In this document: piece after piece, positions 1 to 8,317 of the stretch
Layout: each line of letters opens with the position of its first letter
How positions within the stretch are numbered: position 1 is the stretch's first letter
Source: Mycolicibacterium phocaicum
Lineage (GTDB): Bacteria; Actinomycetota; Actinomycetes; Mycobacteriales; Mycobacteriaceae
Reading direction: 5' to 3'
DNA length: 64,000 nt
NCBI RefSeq assembly: GCF_010731115.1
Contig: NZ_AP022616.1
Span: 496,001-560,000 of the forward strand
Made by a program: the position numbers and the translations under genes
Notes under the pieces: model-generated
Seen by the model: the letters and a program-made list of their open reading frames with translations, nothing else
Databases searched by the model: none
Told to the model about the DNA's origin: nothing

Positions 1-468
1 ACGACCGAGGGCCTGGACGCCGCCAAGGTGATCCGTGGTGAGTTGCCCGACGTCGCGATCCTGGTGCTGTCGGCGCATGTCGACGTCGAGCACGCGATGG
101 AACTGCTCAGCGGCGGCCAGCGCATCGGCTACCTGCTCAAGAGCCGCGTCATCGACGTGACCGACTTCCTCGAGACGCTGCACCGCATCACGGGTGGCGC
201 GTCGGTGGTGGACCCTGCCCTGGTGCAGGAACTGTTCGCGGCGCAGCGGCGGGAGGACCCGCTGGCGGTGTTGACCGAGCGCGAACACGAGGTGCTGGCC
301 CTGATGGCGGAGGGCCGGTCGAACGCCGGCATCGCGCATCAGCTGTGGGTGACCGAAGGCACCGTCGAGAAGCACGTACGCAGCATTCTCAGCAAGCTGA
401 ACCTGCCCGACACCGGTGAAGATCACCGCCGCGTGCTGGCCGTCATCACCTTCCTGGATTCGCGCTGA
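1..468 (+). CDS. LuxR/NarL-type response regulator, 5' end outside the window
   Basis: The reading frame is open from base 1, so this is the C-terminal part (about 155 codons) of a two-component response regulator. The first ~70 residues look like the end of a receiver domain (ILVLSAH, then GYLLKSRV with the conserved Lys region). The last ~65 residues are a LuxR-type helix-turn-helix (LTEREHEVLALMAEG, then VTEGTVEKHVRSILSKL). Such proteins bind DNA as dimers after phosphorylation by a histidine kinase, which would lie upstream outside the window. The 3' end overlaps the end of the opposite-strand DUF1361 gene by 23 nt. The family is clear; the target genes cannot be read from the sequence. 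Confidence 0.9.
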   Translation, partial: TTEGLDAAKVIRGELPDVAILVLSAHVDVEHAMELLSGGQRIGYLLKSRVIDVTDFLETLHRITGGASVVDPALVQELFAAQRREDPLAVLTEREHEVLALMAEGRSNAGIAHQLWVTEGTVEKHVRSILSKLNLPDTGEDHRRVLAVITFLDSR

Positions 469-1108
469 CCCGCGGGGTGGACAGGCCGCCCAGCGCCCAG
501 ACGGTCACGTAGGCCAGCCCGAAGAACGCGGCGACCGCCAGTCCGACGCCGGTGGACTGCACGTACGACAGCGGCGCCCGCACCCACTCGAACGTGGCCG
601 CCACGACGGCGTGGGGCCGGGTGACCAGGTCCCAGGAGTTCCAGCGCTGGAACCGGCCGATCACCACGCCGATCGCGCAGAGCCCGACGGACGTGACCAC
701 GGTCAGCCAGCCCCAGATCGGTCCGAACTCGCGATCGATGCGTTTGTGCACCAGTAGCAGCGACACGGTGCCCAGCAGGATGCCGGTCCACGCCGCGAAC
801 CCGTACTGCAGCACGTGGCGCCACAGCTCGTCCTGCTCGCCCAGATGGACCAGGTCGGTGACGAGGTAGGGCGCGTTCGGCAGGAATGCGAGCCAGCCCA
901 GACCCAGCGGAAGCAGCCAGCGGCGGCGGGCCACCGCGGCGAAGGCGGCGGCGAAGAGCATCGGGATCCAGGCCAGGAACATGTTCCACACCAGGAACCG
1001 CGTCGGGTAGGACAGCGGCGCCTCCGGATCGGTGATCCCGAGGACCAACGTCAGGGCGGTCGTGGCGAGCAGGGCGGCGACCAGCAGGTACCCACGGAAA
1101 TCGATCAC
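446..1108 (-). CDS. DUF1361 integral membrane protein
   Basis: A 220-residue, strongly hydrophobic protein with about six predicted membrane segments (near residues 8-26, 40-58, 63-82, 103-124, 134-154 and 188-210) and the family-typical segment LAFLPNAPYLVTDLVHL around residue 75. The DUF1361 family has no established biochemical role. The start is a GTG at 1108 with no convincing Shine-Dalgarno; no better start lies nearby. It converges on the response regulator gene, and the two stop regions overlap by 23 nt, so the two transcripts would be antisense at their ends. Confidence 0.8.
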   Translation of the reverse strand: MIDFRGYLLVAALLATTALTLVLGITDPEAPLSYPTRFLVWNMFLAWIPMLFAAAFAAVARRRWLLPLGLGWLAFLPNAPYLVTDLVHLGEQDELWRHVLQYGFAAWTGILLGTVSLLLVHKRIDREFGPIWGWLTVVTSVGLCAIGVVIGRFQRWNSWDLVTRPHAVVAATFEWVRAPLSYVQSTGVGLAVAAFFGLAYVTVWALGGLSTPRVSANPGR

Positions 1109-1646
1109 CCGACCAGTGTGCCTGCGATTATGCCGAGTTTGGGGTTTCGAGGTTTAGCCCGGTCCGTGCCCGGGTATGTGACCTCAGGGCAGCGCCTGCC
1201 CTGAGCTGATCGAGCGGAGCCATGGAGGGGAGCAGTCCTTGACGGACGCGAGCGACAACTCAATACGGTCGATTCGACGTGTGGCGGCGATCGGTACTTC
1301 AGGCGCCGACGGGAGCGGGTGTCACTGCGTGATCCGCACGTCATCCCGCTATCCAATGGGGTAGCGGCACAGACATTTTGACGAGGTTAGTCGGCTACCG
1401 CGGAAGGCGGTAGCCGGCTAACCGGACCCTGCATCACGAAATCGATTGGAAATAAACAGGAAACTCCAGATGACGCGCCCGGGGCGGGGTCTGCGGGGCG
1501 GGTACTTTCGTGTCCGTCAATCGGATCGCTGACCACTTCGCGAGCAAACATATTGCCACAGAACAAATTTGAATCATCCGCACGTCGACGGTGCACATCG
1601 GGTACGGTGGAGCCGGAGACGTCCACCAAGGGAGCTGACTTCCACC
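1109..1646 (+). other. 538-nt intergenic region: SigF-type promoter and structured leader of the NAGGN operon
   Basis: No convincing gene lies here. A SigF-type promoter (1151-1177) would start a transcript near 1184, giving a leader of about 460 nt before asnO. Two strong inverted repeats fall in that leader: 1183-1192 with 1196-1205 (10 bp, 3-nt loop) and 1386-1401 with 1407-1422 (15 of 16 positions pair, 5-nt loop GGAAG). Neither has a T-tract, so they are not obvious terminators. A 20-codon Arg-rich ORF at 1470-1532, with AGGA about 8 nt before its ATG, could be a leader peptide but cannot be proven. Confidence 0.55.
1151..1177 (+). promoter_or_regulatory. SigF-type promoter upstream of the NAGGN operon
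   Basis: GGTTT at 1151-1155, a 16-nt spacer and GGGTAT at 1172-1177 match the mycobacterial SigF consensus (GGTTT, 15-17 nt, GGGTA) exactly. It points toward asnO with no gene in between. The distance to the asnO start is about 460 nt, which is long, so a second promoter closer to the gene is possible. Confidence 0.65.
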
Positions 1647-3449
1647 ATGTGCGGCATTGCCGGCGAAATCGCCTGGGGCCGTGGTGCTGATCTGGCGGCG
1701 GTTGCTGCCATGACCGACCGCATGGCACCGCGGGGCCCGGACAGTAGCGGATTGTGGGTACGGGACGGGGTGGCGTTGGGTCACCGGCGTCTGGCCATCA
1801 TCGATCTGTCCAGCCACGGACACCAACCCATGCATGATCCGGAGCTCGGCCTCACCGTCGTCTTCAATGGGTGTATCTACAATTATCCTCAACTGCGCCA
1901 GGAACTTTCGAGCAAGGGCTACCGCTTCTTCTCGCACAGCGACACCGAGGTGGTGTTGAAGGGGTATCAGGAGTGGGGCGAGCGCGTCGTCGAGCACCTG
2001 TACGGAATGTTCGCCTTCGCGGTCGCGGAGATCGAGTCGGGCCGGGTGCTGCTGGCGCGTGACCGCCTCGGGGTCAAGCCCCTGTATTGGTGTGAGGCGG
2101 CCGGGGGAGCGCTGCGCTTCGCGTCGTCGTTGCCGGCGCTGGTGGCCGCAGGCGGTGTCGACACCGATCTCGATCCGATTGCGCTGCAACACTATCTGAG
2201 CTTCCACTCGGTCGTGCCCGCGCCGCGCACGATCCTGCGCGGTGTGCAGAAGCTGCCGCCGGGCACGGTCATGCGCATCGAACGCGATGGCAGGCGCACC
2301 GAAACGACCTACTGGGAACCAGTTTTCGAGCGGTCACTCGAGCGGGCCGACTGGACCGAGAACGACTGGCGGGACGCCGTGCTGGCGGCGCTGCGCACCG
2401 CGGTCGAACGCCGGCTGGTCGCCGACGTGCCGGTGGGCTGCCTGCTGTCCGGTGGCCTGGACTCCAGCTTGATCGTCGGTCTGCTCGCCGAAGCCGGCCA
2501 GCACGGCCTGGCCACATTCTCCATCGGATTCGAATCCGCGGGTGGTGAGGAAGGCGACGAGTTCAAGTACTCGGACATCATCGCCCGCCAGTTCGATACC
2601 GACCACCATCAGATCCGTATCGACTCGGCACGCATGTTGCCTGCGCTCTCGGGTGCCATCGAGGCCATGAGCGAGCCGATGATGAGCCACGACTGCGTGG
2701 CGTTCTACCTGTTGTCGCAGGAGGTCAGCCAACATGTGAAGGTCGTGCAGTCCGGCCAGGGGGCCGACGAGATCTTCGCCGGCTACCACTGGTACCCGCC
2801 GATGGCGAGTGCGGCCGACAATAACCCGGTCGACGCGCTGCAACGCTACCGCGCCGCGTTCTTCGACCGCAGCCACGACGCGGTCAACCGGCTGCTGCAG
2901 CCCCAGTGGCGGCTCGAGCACGACTCCGCGGGCGCGTTCGCGCTGCAGAACTTCAGCCATCCCGGGGCGGCCACCGCGACCGACCGGGCGCTGCGGCTCG
3001 ACACCACGGTCATGCTCGTCGACGACCCGGTCAAACGCGTCGACAACATGACCATGGCCTGGGGTCTGGAAGGTCGCGTGCCGTTCCTCGACCACGAGCT
3101 GGTCGAGCTGGCGGCGACGTGCCCGCCCGAACTCAAGACCGCGCAGGACGGCAAGGGCGTGCTGAAAGACGCTGCGCGCAAGGTGATTCCGGCCGATGTC
3201 ATCGATCGGCCCAAGGGCTACTTCCCGGTGCCCGCACTCAAGCACCTCGCCGGCCCCTATCTCGACCTGGTTCGCGATGCGCTGCACAGCCAGGCCGCGC
3301 GCGATCGTGGTCTGTTCGCGCCCGACGCGGTCGCGGGGATGTTCGACGATCCCAACGGCAACCTCACGCCACTGCGGGGCAACCCGTTGTGGCAGATCGG
3401 ATTGCTGGAACTCTGGCTCGCCACCCACGTCGACGGAGCAGCGCGATGA
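1647..3449 (+). CDS. asnO: N-acetylglutaminylglutamine amidotransferase (asparagine synthase family)
   Basis: A 600-residue protein that would convert the terminal carboxylate of N-acetylglutaminylglutamine to the amide, using glutamine nitrogen and ATP, to give the osmolyte NAGGN. The start at 1647 is fixed by MCGIAGE, which puts the nucleophilic Cys at position 2 as required in class II glutamine amidotransferases. An upstream in-frame ATG at 1569 would bury this Cys. The N-terminal half carries FNGCIYNY and HSDTEVVL; the C-terminal half carries the ATP-pyrophosphatase loop SGGLDSS at residues 268-274. GGGAG lies 12 nt before the ATG. It overlaps the next gene by ATGA. The family alone would also allow an AsnB-type asparagine synthetase; the operon partners decide for the NAGGN enzyme known from Sinorhizobium. 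Confidence 0.9.
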   Translation: MCGIAGEIAWGRGADLAAVAAMTDRMAPRGPDSSGLWVRDGVALGHRRLAIIDLSSHGHQPMHDPELGLTVVFNGCIYNYPQLRQELSSKGYRFFSHSDTEVVLKGYQEWGERVVEHLYGMFAFAVAEIESGRVLLARDRLGVKPLYWCEAAGGALRFASSLPALVAAGGVDTDLDPIALQHYLSFHSVVPAPRTILRGVQKLPPGTVMRIERDGRRTETTYWEPVFERSLERADWTENDWRDAVLAALRTAVERRLVADVPVGCLLSGGLDSSLIVGLLAEAGQHGLATFSIGFESAGGEEGDEFKYSDIIARQFDTDHHQIRIDSARMLPALSGAIEAMSEPMMSHDCVAFYLLSQEVSQHVKVVQSGQGADEIFAGYHWYPPMASAADNNPVDALQRYRAAFFDRSHDAVNRLLQPQWRLEHDSAGAFALQNFSHPGAATATDRALRLDTTVMLVDDPVKRVDNMTMAWGLEGRVPFLDHELVELAATCPPELKTAQDGKGVLKDAARKVIPADVIDRPKGYFPVPALKHLAGPYLDLVRDALHSQAARDRGLFAPDAVAGMFDDPNGNLTPLRGNPLWQIGLLELWLATHVDGAAR

Positions 3450-5167
3450 AGACAACGCAGACCAGCGACATGGCCGAGGGCGTCGTGCAGGACATGGGTT
3501 GGGGGCGGCTGGTTTTCGGCCAGACGTTCCGCGATCCCGACGAGTTCGGCACAGCGCTGCGGGAGGAGGGCAGCGGCCGCCGCGACATCGGGATGTACCT
3601 CGACGCGCCGCACGTCTTCGTGGCGCTGCACGCCCACGAGTTCTTCATCGACCCGAGTTTCACCTACCGGCTCGACCTCACCACGCCCATGCAGTACCGG
3701 CCGCCCGATGTCCCGGGATTGACGGTCCGGCAGGTGAATTCGATCGAGGACTGCATCGCGATCAACCACATCTACGTGCGGTGCCACATGGTGCCGGCCG
3801 ACAGCGACCTGATGTCGAGCAACAGTCAGAACGCGCCGCACGTGGTGTATCTGGTCGCCGTGGACGACGAGACCGGCCAGGTGGTCGGCACGGTGACCGG
3901 CATCGACCACTGCCAGCTGTTCGGCGACCGGGAGAACGGCTCCAGCCTGTGGTGCCTGGCGGTCGAGCCGACCGTCACCCGGCCCGGAACCGGCGGCCTG
4001 CTGGTGCGTTCCCTGATCGAGGAGTTCATCCGCCGGGGCCGGTCGCAGATGGACCTGTCGGTGCTGCACAACAACGACGGCGCGATCGCGCTGTACGAGC
4101 GCATCGGCTTCACGCGGGTGCCCGCCGCACTCGGGATCAAACGCAAGAACGCCATCAACGAACCGCTGTTCGCTCCGGTGAAGCCGGAAGAACAACTGGG
4201 ACAACTGAACCCGTATGCGCGGATCATCGCCGACGAGGCGATTCTGCGGGGCATCGCGGTGGACGTGCTCGACGCTCAGGGCGGCTACCTCCGGCTCACC
4301 CACGGTGGCACCAGCATCGTCACCCGCGAATCGCTGTCCGAACTGACCAGTGCGGTGGCGATGAGCCGGTGTGACGACAAGCGGGTCGCCCGGGCGGTCG
4401 TCGCGGACGCGGGCATCCGGGTACCGGAGGGCTGCACTGCGACCTTCACCGACGAAGACTGCCGTTTCCTGGAGAAGGTGGGCACAGCCGTCGTCAAGCC
4501 GGCGCGGGGCGAACAGGGCGCGGGCATCACCGTCGGTGTCACCAACCCCGACGACCTGAACCGCGCGATCGGCCTGGCCATGCAGCACTGCCCCGACGTC
4601 CTCATCGAAGAGCGTTGCGAGGGTGAGGATTTGCGCATCGTCGTCATCGACGGCAAGGTGATCGCCGCGGCCATCCGCCGGCCGCCCGAGGTGATCGGCA
4701 CCGGCACCCACACCATCCGCCAGCTCATCGAAGCGCAGAGCCGGCGCCGGTCGGTGGCCACGCACGGGGAATCGGTGATCCCGCTGGACAGCGTCACCGA
4801 AGACACCGTGCACAAGGCGGGTTGGCAGCTGGACGACGTGCTGCCCGCCAACGAACGTCTGATCGTGCGCCACACGGCGAACCTGCACACCGGCGGGACG
4901 ATTCACGACGTCACCGACGAACTCAACCCCATGCTGGCGAAAGTGGCGGTCGACGCGGCGGCGGCGATCGAGATTCCGGTGACCGGAATCGATCTGATCG
5001 TGCCGACGGTGTGCGGCGAGGAATACGTGTTCATCGAAGCCAACGAGCGGCCGGGCCTGGCCAATCACGAGCCGCGGCCGACCGCGCAGGCGTTCATCGA
5101 TCTGCTGTTCCCGCGTACCGCGGCCACCCCGTGGGCCTGGCATCCCGACCCGATCGAGCAGCACTGA
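3446..5167 (+). CDS. ngs: N-acetylglutaminylglutamine synthetase (GNAT-ATP-grasp fusion)
   Basis: A 573-residue two-domain enzyme. Residues ~90-235 form a GNAT acetyltransferase domain (acetyl-CoA loop RPGTGG near 178; LHNNDGAIALYERIGF after it). Residues ~255-570 form an ATP-grasp ligase (VVKPARGEQGAG near 349; EANERPGL near 530). Together they fit the 'trio' acetyltransferase family that acetylates glutamine and joins it to a second glutamine before amidation by AsnO. The ATG at 3446 overlaps the asnO stop (ATGA), implying translational coupling; longer in-frame starts lie inside asnO and are not credible. The ATP-grasp half resembles glutathione/cyanophycin-type synthetases, but this fusion next to asnO is diagnostic. 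Confidence 0.9.
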   Translation: MKTTQTSDMAEGVVQDMGWGRLVFGQTFRDPDEFGTALREEGSGRRDIGMYLDAPHVFVALHAHEFFIDPSFTYRLDLTTPMQYRPPDVPGLTVRQVNSIEDCIAINHIYVRCHMVPADSDLMSSNSQNAPHVVYLVAVDDETGQVVGTVTGIDHCQLFGDRENGSSLWCLAVEPTVTRPGTGGLLVRSLIEEFIRRGRSQMDLSVLHNNDGAIALYERIGFTRVPAALGIKRKNAINEPLFAPVKPEEQLGQLNPYARIIADEAILRGIAVDVLDAQGGYLRLTHGGTSIVTRESLSELTSAVAMSRCDDKRVARAVVADAGIRVPEGCTATFTDEDCRFLEKVGTAVVKPARGEQGAGITVGVTNPDDLNRAIGLAMQHCPDVLIEERCEGEDLRIVVIDGKVIAAAIRRPPEVIGTGTHTIRQLIEAQSRRRSVATHGESVIPLDSVTEDTVHKAGWQLDDVLPANERLIVRHTANLHTGGTIHDVTDELNPMLAKVAVDAAAAIEIPVTGIDLIVPTVCGEEYVFIEANERPGLANHEPRPTAQAFIDLLFPRTAATPWAWHPDPIEQH

Positions 5168-5222
5168 GTGCTGTCTCGCAGAACCACTGTGGTCGTTGGA
5201 CGAAGTGATGTGAACTGGAGAA

Positions 5223-6485
5223 ATGATGACTGAGCCCGACGATGCCGAAAACGTGACGATGTCGCCGGACGACCGCATTTGGATGGTCGACACGCTGTTG
5301 GCGTTGCTACAGACGCCGAGCCCATCGGGGCGCACCGACGCCGTGATGCAACTGATCGGTCAAACGCTGACCAAACTCGGTGTCCCGTTCACCCTGACGC
5401 GGCGCGGTGCACTCATCGCCGAACTGCCAGGGCGGTCGCAGACCACCGACCGCGCCATCGTGGTGCACGCCGACACCATCGGGTGCATGGTGCGCGAACT
5501 CAAGGACAACGGGCGGCTGGCGCTGGTGCCCGTCGGCACCTTCTCGGCGCGATTCGCCACCGGTGCCCGGGTCCGCATCCTGCCCGACGACAACGACCAG
5601 TTCTTCACCGGAACCGTGATGCCCCTCAAGGCGAGCGGCCATGCGTTCGGTGACGAGATCGATACGCAGCCGACCGGTTGGGACGACGTCGAGGTCCGCG
5701 TCGACCGCAGCGTCTCGTCGCGCGCGGACCTCGAGCAGCTGGGGCTCAACGTCGGCGATTTCGTCGCGTTGGTCGCCAGCCCCGAGCTGACGGAGGACGG
5801 CTTCGTCGTCTCCCGGCACCTGGACGGAAAGGCCGGCGTCGCCATCGCACTGACGCTGGCGAAGGTCGTCGCCGAGCGCAACATCGTGCTACCGCACCGG
5901 ACCACGCTCATGGTGACGATCACCGAGGAAGTCGGCCACGGCGCCAGTCACGGCCTGCCGCCCGACGTCGCGGAACTGGTGTCGGTGGACAACGCGGTGT
6001 GCGCACCCGGCCAGCAGTCCCTCGAACACGGCGTCACCATCCCGATGGCCGACATGCACGGGCCGTTCGACTATTACCTGACCCGCAAGTTGTGCAAGCT
6101 GGCGCAGGAAAAGGGAATCACCCACGCCCGCGACATCTTTCGCTACTACCGCTCGGATGTGGCGGCGGCCATCGAAGCCGGCGCCGCCACCCGGGCAGCC
6201 CTCGTGGGATTCGGGCTCGACGGCAGTCACGGCTGGGAACGCACCCATCTCGATTCGCTCGAGGCGACGTATCTGCTGCTGTACAGCTGGCTCCGGACGC
6301 CGCTGACGTTCGCGATGTGGGATGCCCAGCCGTTCGGCGATCTGGAAGATTTCCCCGCCGAGCAGGCCGCGGCCAGCGAGCAGTGGGTGCCACTGTCGCG
6401 CGGCGACTTCGCCGACCCGGGCGCGGCGTCACAAGGCCACCATTGGCCGCCCGAAGAGGGCAGCGCCGACGTCACCCCGCACTGA
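5223..6485 (+). CDS. M42-family metallopeptidase-like hydrolase, third gene of the NAGGN trio
   Basis: A 420-residue protein of the M42 glutamyl aminopeptidase-like family. The di-metal ligand set appears complete: VVHADTIG near residue 80, HLDGKAG near 200, TITEEVGHGAS near 235, SVDNAVCAPG and a C-terminal GSHGWERTH. It follows ngs by 55 nt; CTGGAG precedes the ATG pair at 5223/5226. In known NAGGN operons a hydrolase of exactly this family is the third member. Its role is not settled; turnover or recycling of the dipeptide is a reasonable inference. The catalytic residues make an enzyme more likely than a binding protein. Confidence 0.88.
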   Translation: MMTEPDDAENVTMSPDDRIWMVDTLLALLQTPSPSGRTDAVMQLIGQTLTKLGVPFTLTRRGALIAELPGRSQTTDRAIVVHADTIGCMVRELKDNGRLALVPVGTFSARFATGARVRILPDDNDQFFTGTVMPLKASGHAFGDEIDTQPTGWDDVEVRVDRSVSSRADLEQLGLNVGDFVALVASPELTEDGFVVSRHLDGKAGVAIALTLAKVVAERNIVLPHRTTLMVTITEEVGHGASHGLPPDVAELVSVDNAVCAPGQQSLEHGVTIPMADMHGPFDYYLTRKLCKLAQEKGITHARDIFRYYRSDVAAAIEAGAATRAALVGFGLDGSHGWERTHLDSLEATYLLLYSWLRTPLTFAMWDAQPFGDLEDFPAEQAAASEQWVPLSRGDFADPGAASQGHHWPPEEGSADVTPH

Positions 6486-6502
6486 TTCGGGCGCAATCGG
6501 CG

Positions 6503-6528
6503 GGTTTACTCCGCCGCGGATTGGGTAG
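6503..6528 (+). promoter_or_regulatory. SigF-type promoter before the hemerythrin remnant
   Basis: GGTTT at 6503-6507, a 15-nt spacer and GGGTAG at 6523-6528. The hexamer differs from GGGTAT only in the last base. It lies 18 nt after the M42 hydrolase stop and directly abuts the open frame of the hemerythrin-like pseudogene. Confidence 0.55.
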
Positions 6529-6864
6529 CAGGCCCAGCACCTGACCACGCGCGAGCTGTTCGGCAAGACGCTGCGCGCGGCCGACGTCACCACGCGCCGG
6601 CGGCACTTTGCGGCGCTGCGCGCGGCGCTCACCGCGCAGGAAGTGAGCGAGGAGCTGCTGGTCCACCCGAGGGTCCGGCGTGGACGGGTCGTCGAGTCGC
6701 TGCGCGGCGAGACGGACGACACCAAGGAACTGCTGGACCAGATGGCGCGGCTGGATCCGGCGTCGGCAGAATTCGAGACCGCCCTGACGGACCTGCAGCA
6801 GGCCACCGAAGACCACACCCAGCGCGTCGAAGCCGAGGAATTCCCCCTGCTGACCCGCCGGTGA
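6529..6864 (+). pseudogene. Hemerythrin-like (HHE) domain protein, 5'-defective remnant
   Basis: From the TAG at 6526-6528 the frame is open for 111 codons and reads like an HHE-domain protein: RELFGKTLRAAD, RRRHFAALRAAL, EELLVHPRVRRG, DDTKELLDQMARLD and a final RVEAEEFPLL. These domains bind di-iron and O2 or act in stress sensing. No ATG, GTG or TTG lies in frame at the expected start; the first in-frame GTG is at 6643, inside the domain. The neighbouring frame reads P-D-H-A-R around 6543-6557, where the family's first Asp-His would stand, which suggests a one-base deletion near 6555. It ends directly at the convergent cutinase stop. A short real protein from 6643 (73 residues) cannot be excluded. 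Confidence 0.6.
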
Positions 6865-7590
6865 TCAGCGCGGCGCGGCCTGCTCGACGCGGGCTTGCGC
6901 TGGAGAGCGGCCGAGCTTGCTCATGACGAATTGTGCTGCCTGGTCGGCCATTCCGTTGTCCGAGTACGCCATATGGGCGGCGTTGTCACCGCCGCCCGTC
7001 GAGCACACCGGGTCATCGGCGATGCACAGGTCGAGGGTCTTCGACACATACCGCGAACCCACCGTGATCGGGGGCGCGCCCGTGTAGACCATCTGCAGGA
7101 AGCCGGACGACGGTTTGCCGAACAGCACGACCGCCGCCACGTGGTCTGCCACGAATGCCGGCATCGGGCCGGTGATGCCCATCGGCAGGGTGACACCGGC
7201 GGGGACGGCGTCCTCGGTGATGTAGGCCGCCACCGCCGCGCCCTGGGAGTATCCGCCCAGCACGATCTTGGTGGTGGGACAGATGGACGCGGTGCTCTGG
7301 ACTCTGTTGGTGGCGTCGACGACGCCGTCGGCGGCGGTAGCGAAGTCGAGCGACGCCGGGTAGTCCACGGGGGACACGTCGACCGTGCGGCCCGCGGCCC
7401 GTGCGGTGAGCGCGTCGACAAAGGCCTGGCCGGGCGTGCCCACGCCCGGCGGTTCCATGGTGCCGCGCGCGAACACCATTTGAACATCAGGGCAGGGTTG
7501 CGCAGCTGCCGGGGCGCCGCCGGCCGGCACCGCCAGCATCAGGGAGGTCAGGGGCACCGCGGCGGCGATGCAGCACGTGATGGTCTTCAT
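6865..7590 (-). CDS. Secreted cutinase-family esterase
   Basis: A 241-residue protein with a Sec signal peptide (Met-Lys-Thr, hydrophobic core, Ala-rich cleavage region near residue 30). The mature domain has the cutinase fold signature: FARGTMEPPGVG, the nucleophile elbow GYSQG near residue 115, Asp in IADDPVC and His in AAHMAYS. Two Cys pairs are in the expected places. Mycobacterial cutinase-like proteins hydrolyse acyl esters or phospholipids at the cell surface. The start is taken as ATG 7590 because it begins directly with the signal peptide; GTG 7617 would add nine residues. A SigF-type promoter lies at 7659-7685. Confidence 0.9.
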   Translation of the reverse strand: MKTITCCIAAAVPLTSLMLAVPAGGAPAAAQPCPDVQMVFARGTMEPPGVGTPGQAFVDALTARAAGRTVDVSPVDYPASLDFATAADGVVDATNRVQSTASICPTTKIVLGGYSQGAAVAAYITEDAVPAGVTLPMGITGPMPAFVADHVAAVVLFGKPSSGFLQMVYTGAPPITVGSRYVSKTLDLCIADDPVCSTGGGDNAAHMAYSDNGMADQAAQFVMSKLGRSPAQARVEQAAPR

Positions 7591-7658
7591 GACGGAATCC
7601 ACCGATCCTCGGCTCACCGGTCGGATCGCTCCATTGCGGTCGACGAACTACGGCGTAG

Positions 7659-7685
7659 TTACCCCGCGACCTGAAGAGCTAAACC
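7659..7685 (-). promoter_or_regulatory. SigF-type promoter of the cutinase gene
   Basis: On the minus strand GGTTT (7685-7681), a 16-nt spacer and GGGTAA (7664-7659). The predicted transcript start near 7652 leaves a leader of about 60 nt before the ATG at 7590. The spacer and both core elements fit the SigF consensus; the sixth base of the -10 is A, not T. Confidence 0.6.
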
Positions 7686-7695
7686 AACGATGACA

Positions 7696-7980
7696 TCACT
7701 CGTCCGGCGCGGGCCGGAGAAACCGTTCGCCGAATTGCCAGCGGCCGCTGTTCGCCGCCGGCCTGGCGCCATGGTCTGCCGCCTGCGCGCAATGCTCGCA
7801 GCAATACTGCCGGCCGTCGATCCGCAACGCGTGGCCCAAGATTCGGCATCCGCAGTGGTGGCATGTCGGCGCCACCATGGTGGCCATGCATTCGATGCAG
7901 TCGAAGCTGGCGGTGCGCCCGTTCCAATTCACGGTGAACGGCTGGTCGCAATCTGTTCCGCAGGTAATGCACACCGACAT
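7696..7980 (-). CDS. Small Cys-rich metal-binding protein, metallothionein-like
   Basis: A 94-residue protein with Cys/His pairs typical of zinc or copper binding: CITCGTDC at the N-terminus, DCIEC near residue 28, then CHHCGCRI near 40 and QYCCEHC near 60. The last two motifs together resemble bacterial metallothionein (CxxCxC followed by YCCxxC). Metal sequestration or a zinc-ribbon role is inferred, not proven. The ATG at 7980 is chosen, with AGGAAC about 12 nt upstream; an in-frame TTG at 8001 is weaker. A near-perfect SigF-type promoter lies about 60 nt upstream. Confidence 0.65.
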   Translation of the reverse strand: MSVCITCGTDCDQPFTVNWNGRTASFDCIECMATMVAPTCHHCGCRILGHALRIDGRQYCCEHCAQAADHGARPAANSGRWQFGERFLRPAPDE

Positions 7981-8036
7981 CAAAAGAGCCGTTCCTGTCA
8001 AAGGTTTTCAAGTGCTGCTCATTGCCGACCCCGGGC

Positions 8037-8063
8037 ATACCCTGGGCGGTTCTCGGCGAAACC
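8037..8063 (-). promoter_or_regulatory. SigF-type promoter of the Cys-rich gene
   Basis: On the minus strand GGTTT (8063-8059), a 16-nt spacer and GGGTAT (8042-8037), a complete match to the SigF consensus. Transcription would start near 8030, about 50 nt before the ATG at 7980. Confidence 0.7.
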
Positions 8064-8300
8064 TGTTCCAGCAGAAAAGTTTTTCGTGCTCTGACCAGGT
8101 GTTATGGCCGGTTGGTGCGGCGTCGCGGTGGTGCCCCGATGGCTTCGGCGGTATGGTCGGTTACAGCGTCCAGATGGCGCGGTTGCTTAGACCGAAGCGA
8201 CAGCAGCTGAGAGCTACCTGTGCGGCATGCGGCCGCGGTCCAGATCAGGGCACGGCCGTGTGGATGCCGTAGGTAGCGATCGGTGACGGCAGATTGCCGG

Positions 8301-8317
8301 TCCACCTGACAGGTGGA
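8301..8317. promoter_or_regulatory. 17-bp dyad upstream of the sigma factor gene
   Basis: TCCACCT, GAC, AGGTGGA is a perfect 7-3-7 inverted repeat, 84 nt before the start codon at 8401. It could be an operator; no known regulator is recognised. Confidence 0.3.

Noticed and set aside
3257..5335. 692-codon open frame on the minus strand
   Set aside because: It is entirely antisense to ngs, has the Arg/Val/His-rich composition of a high-GC shadow frame, and has no recognisable domain.
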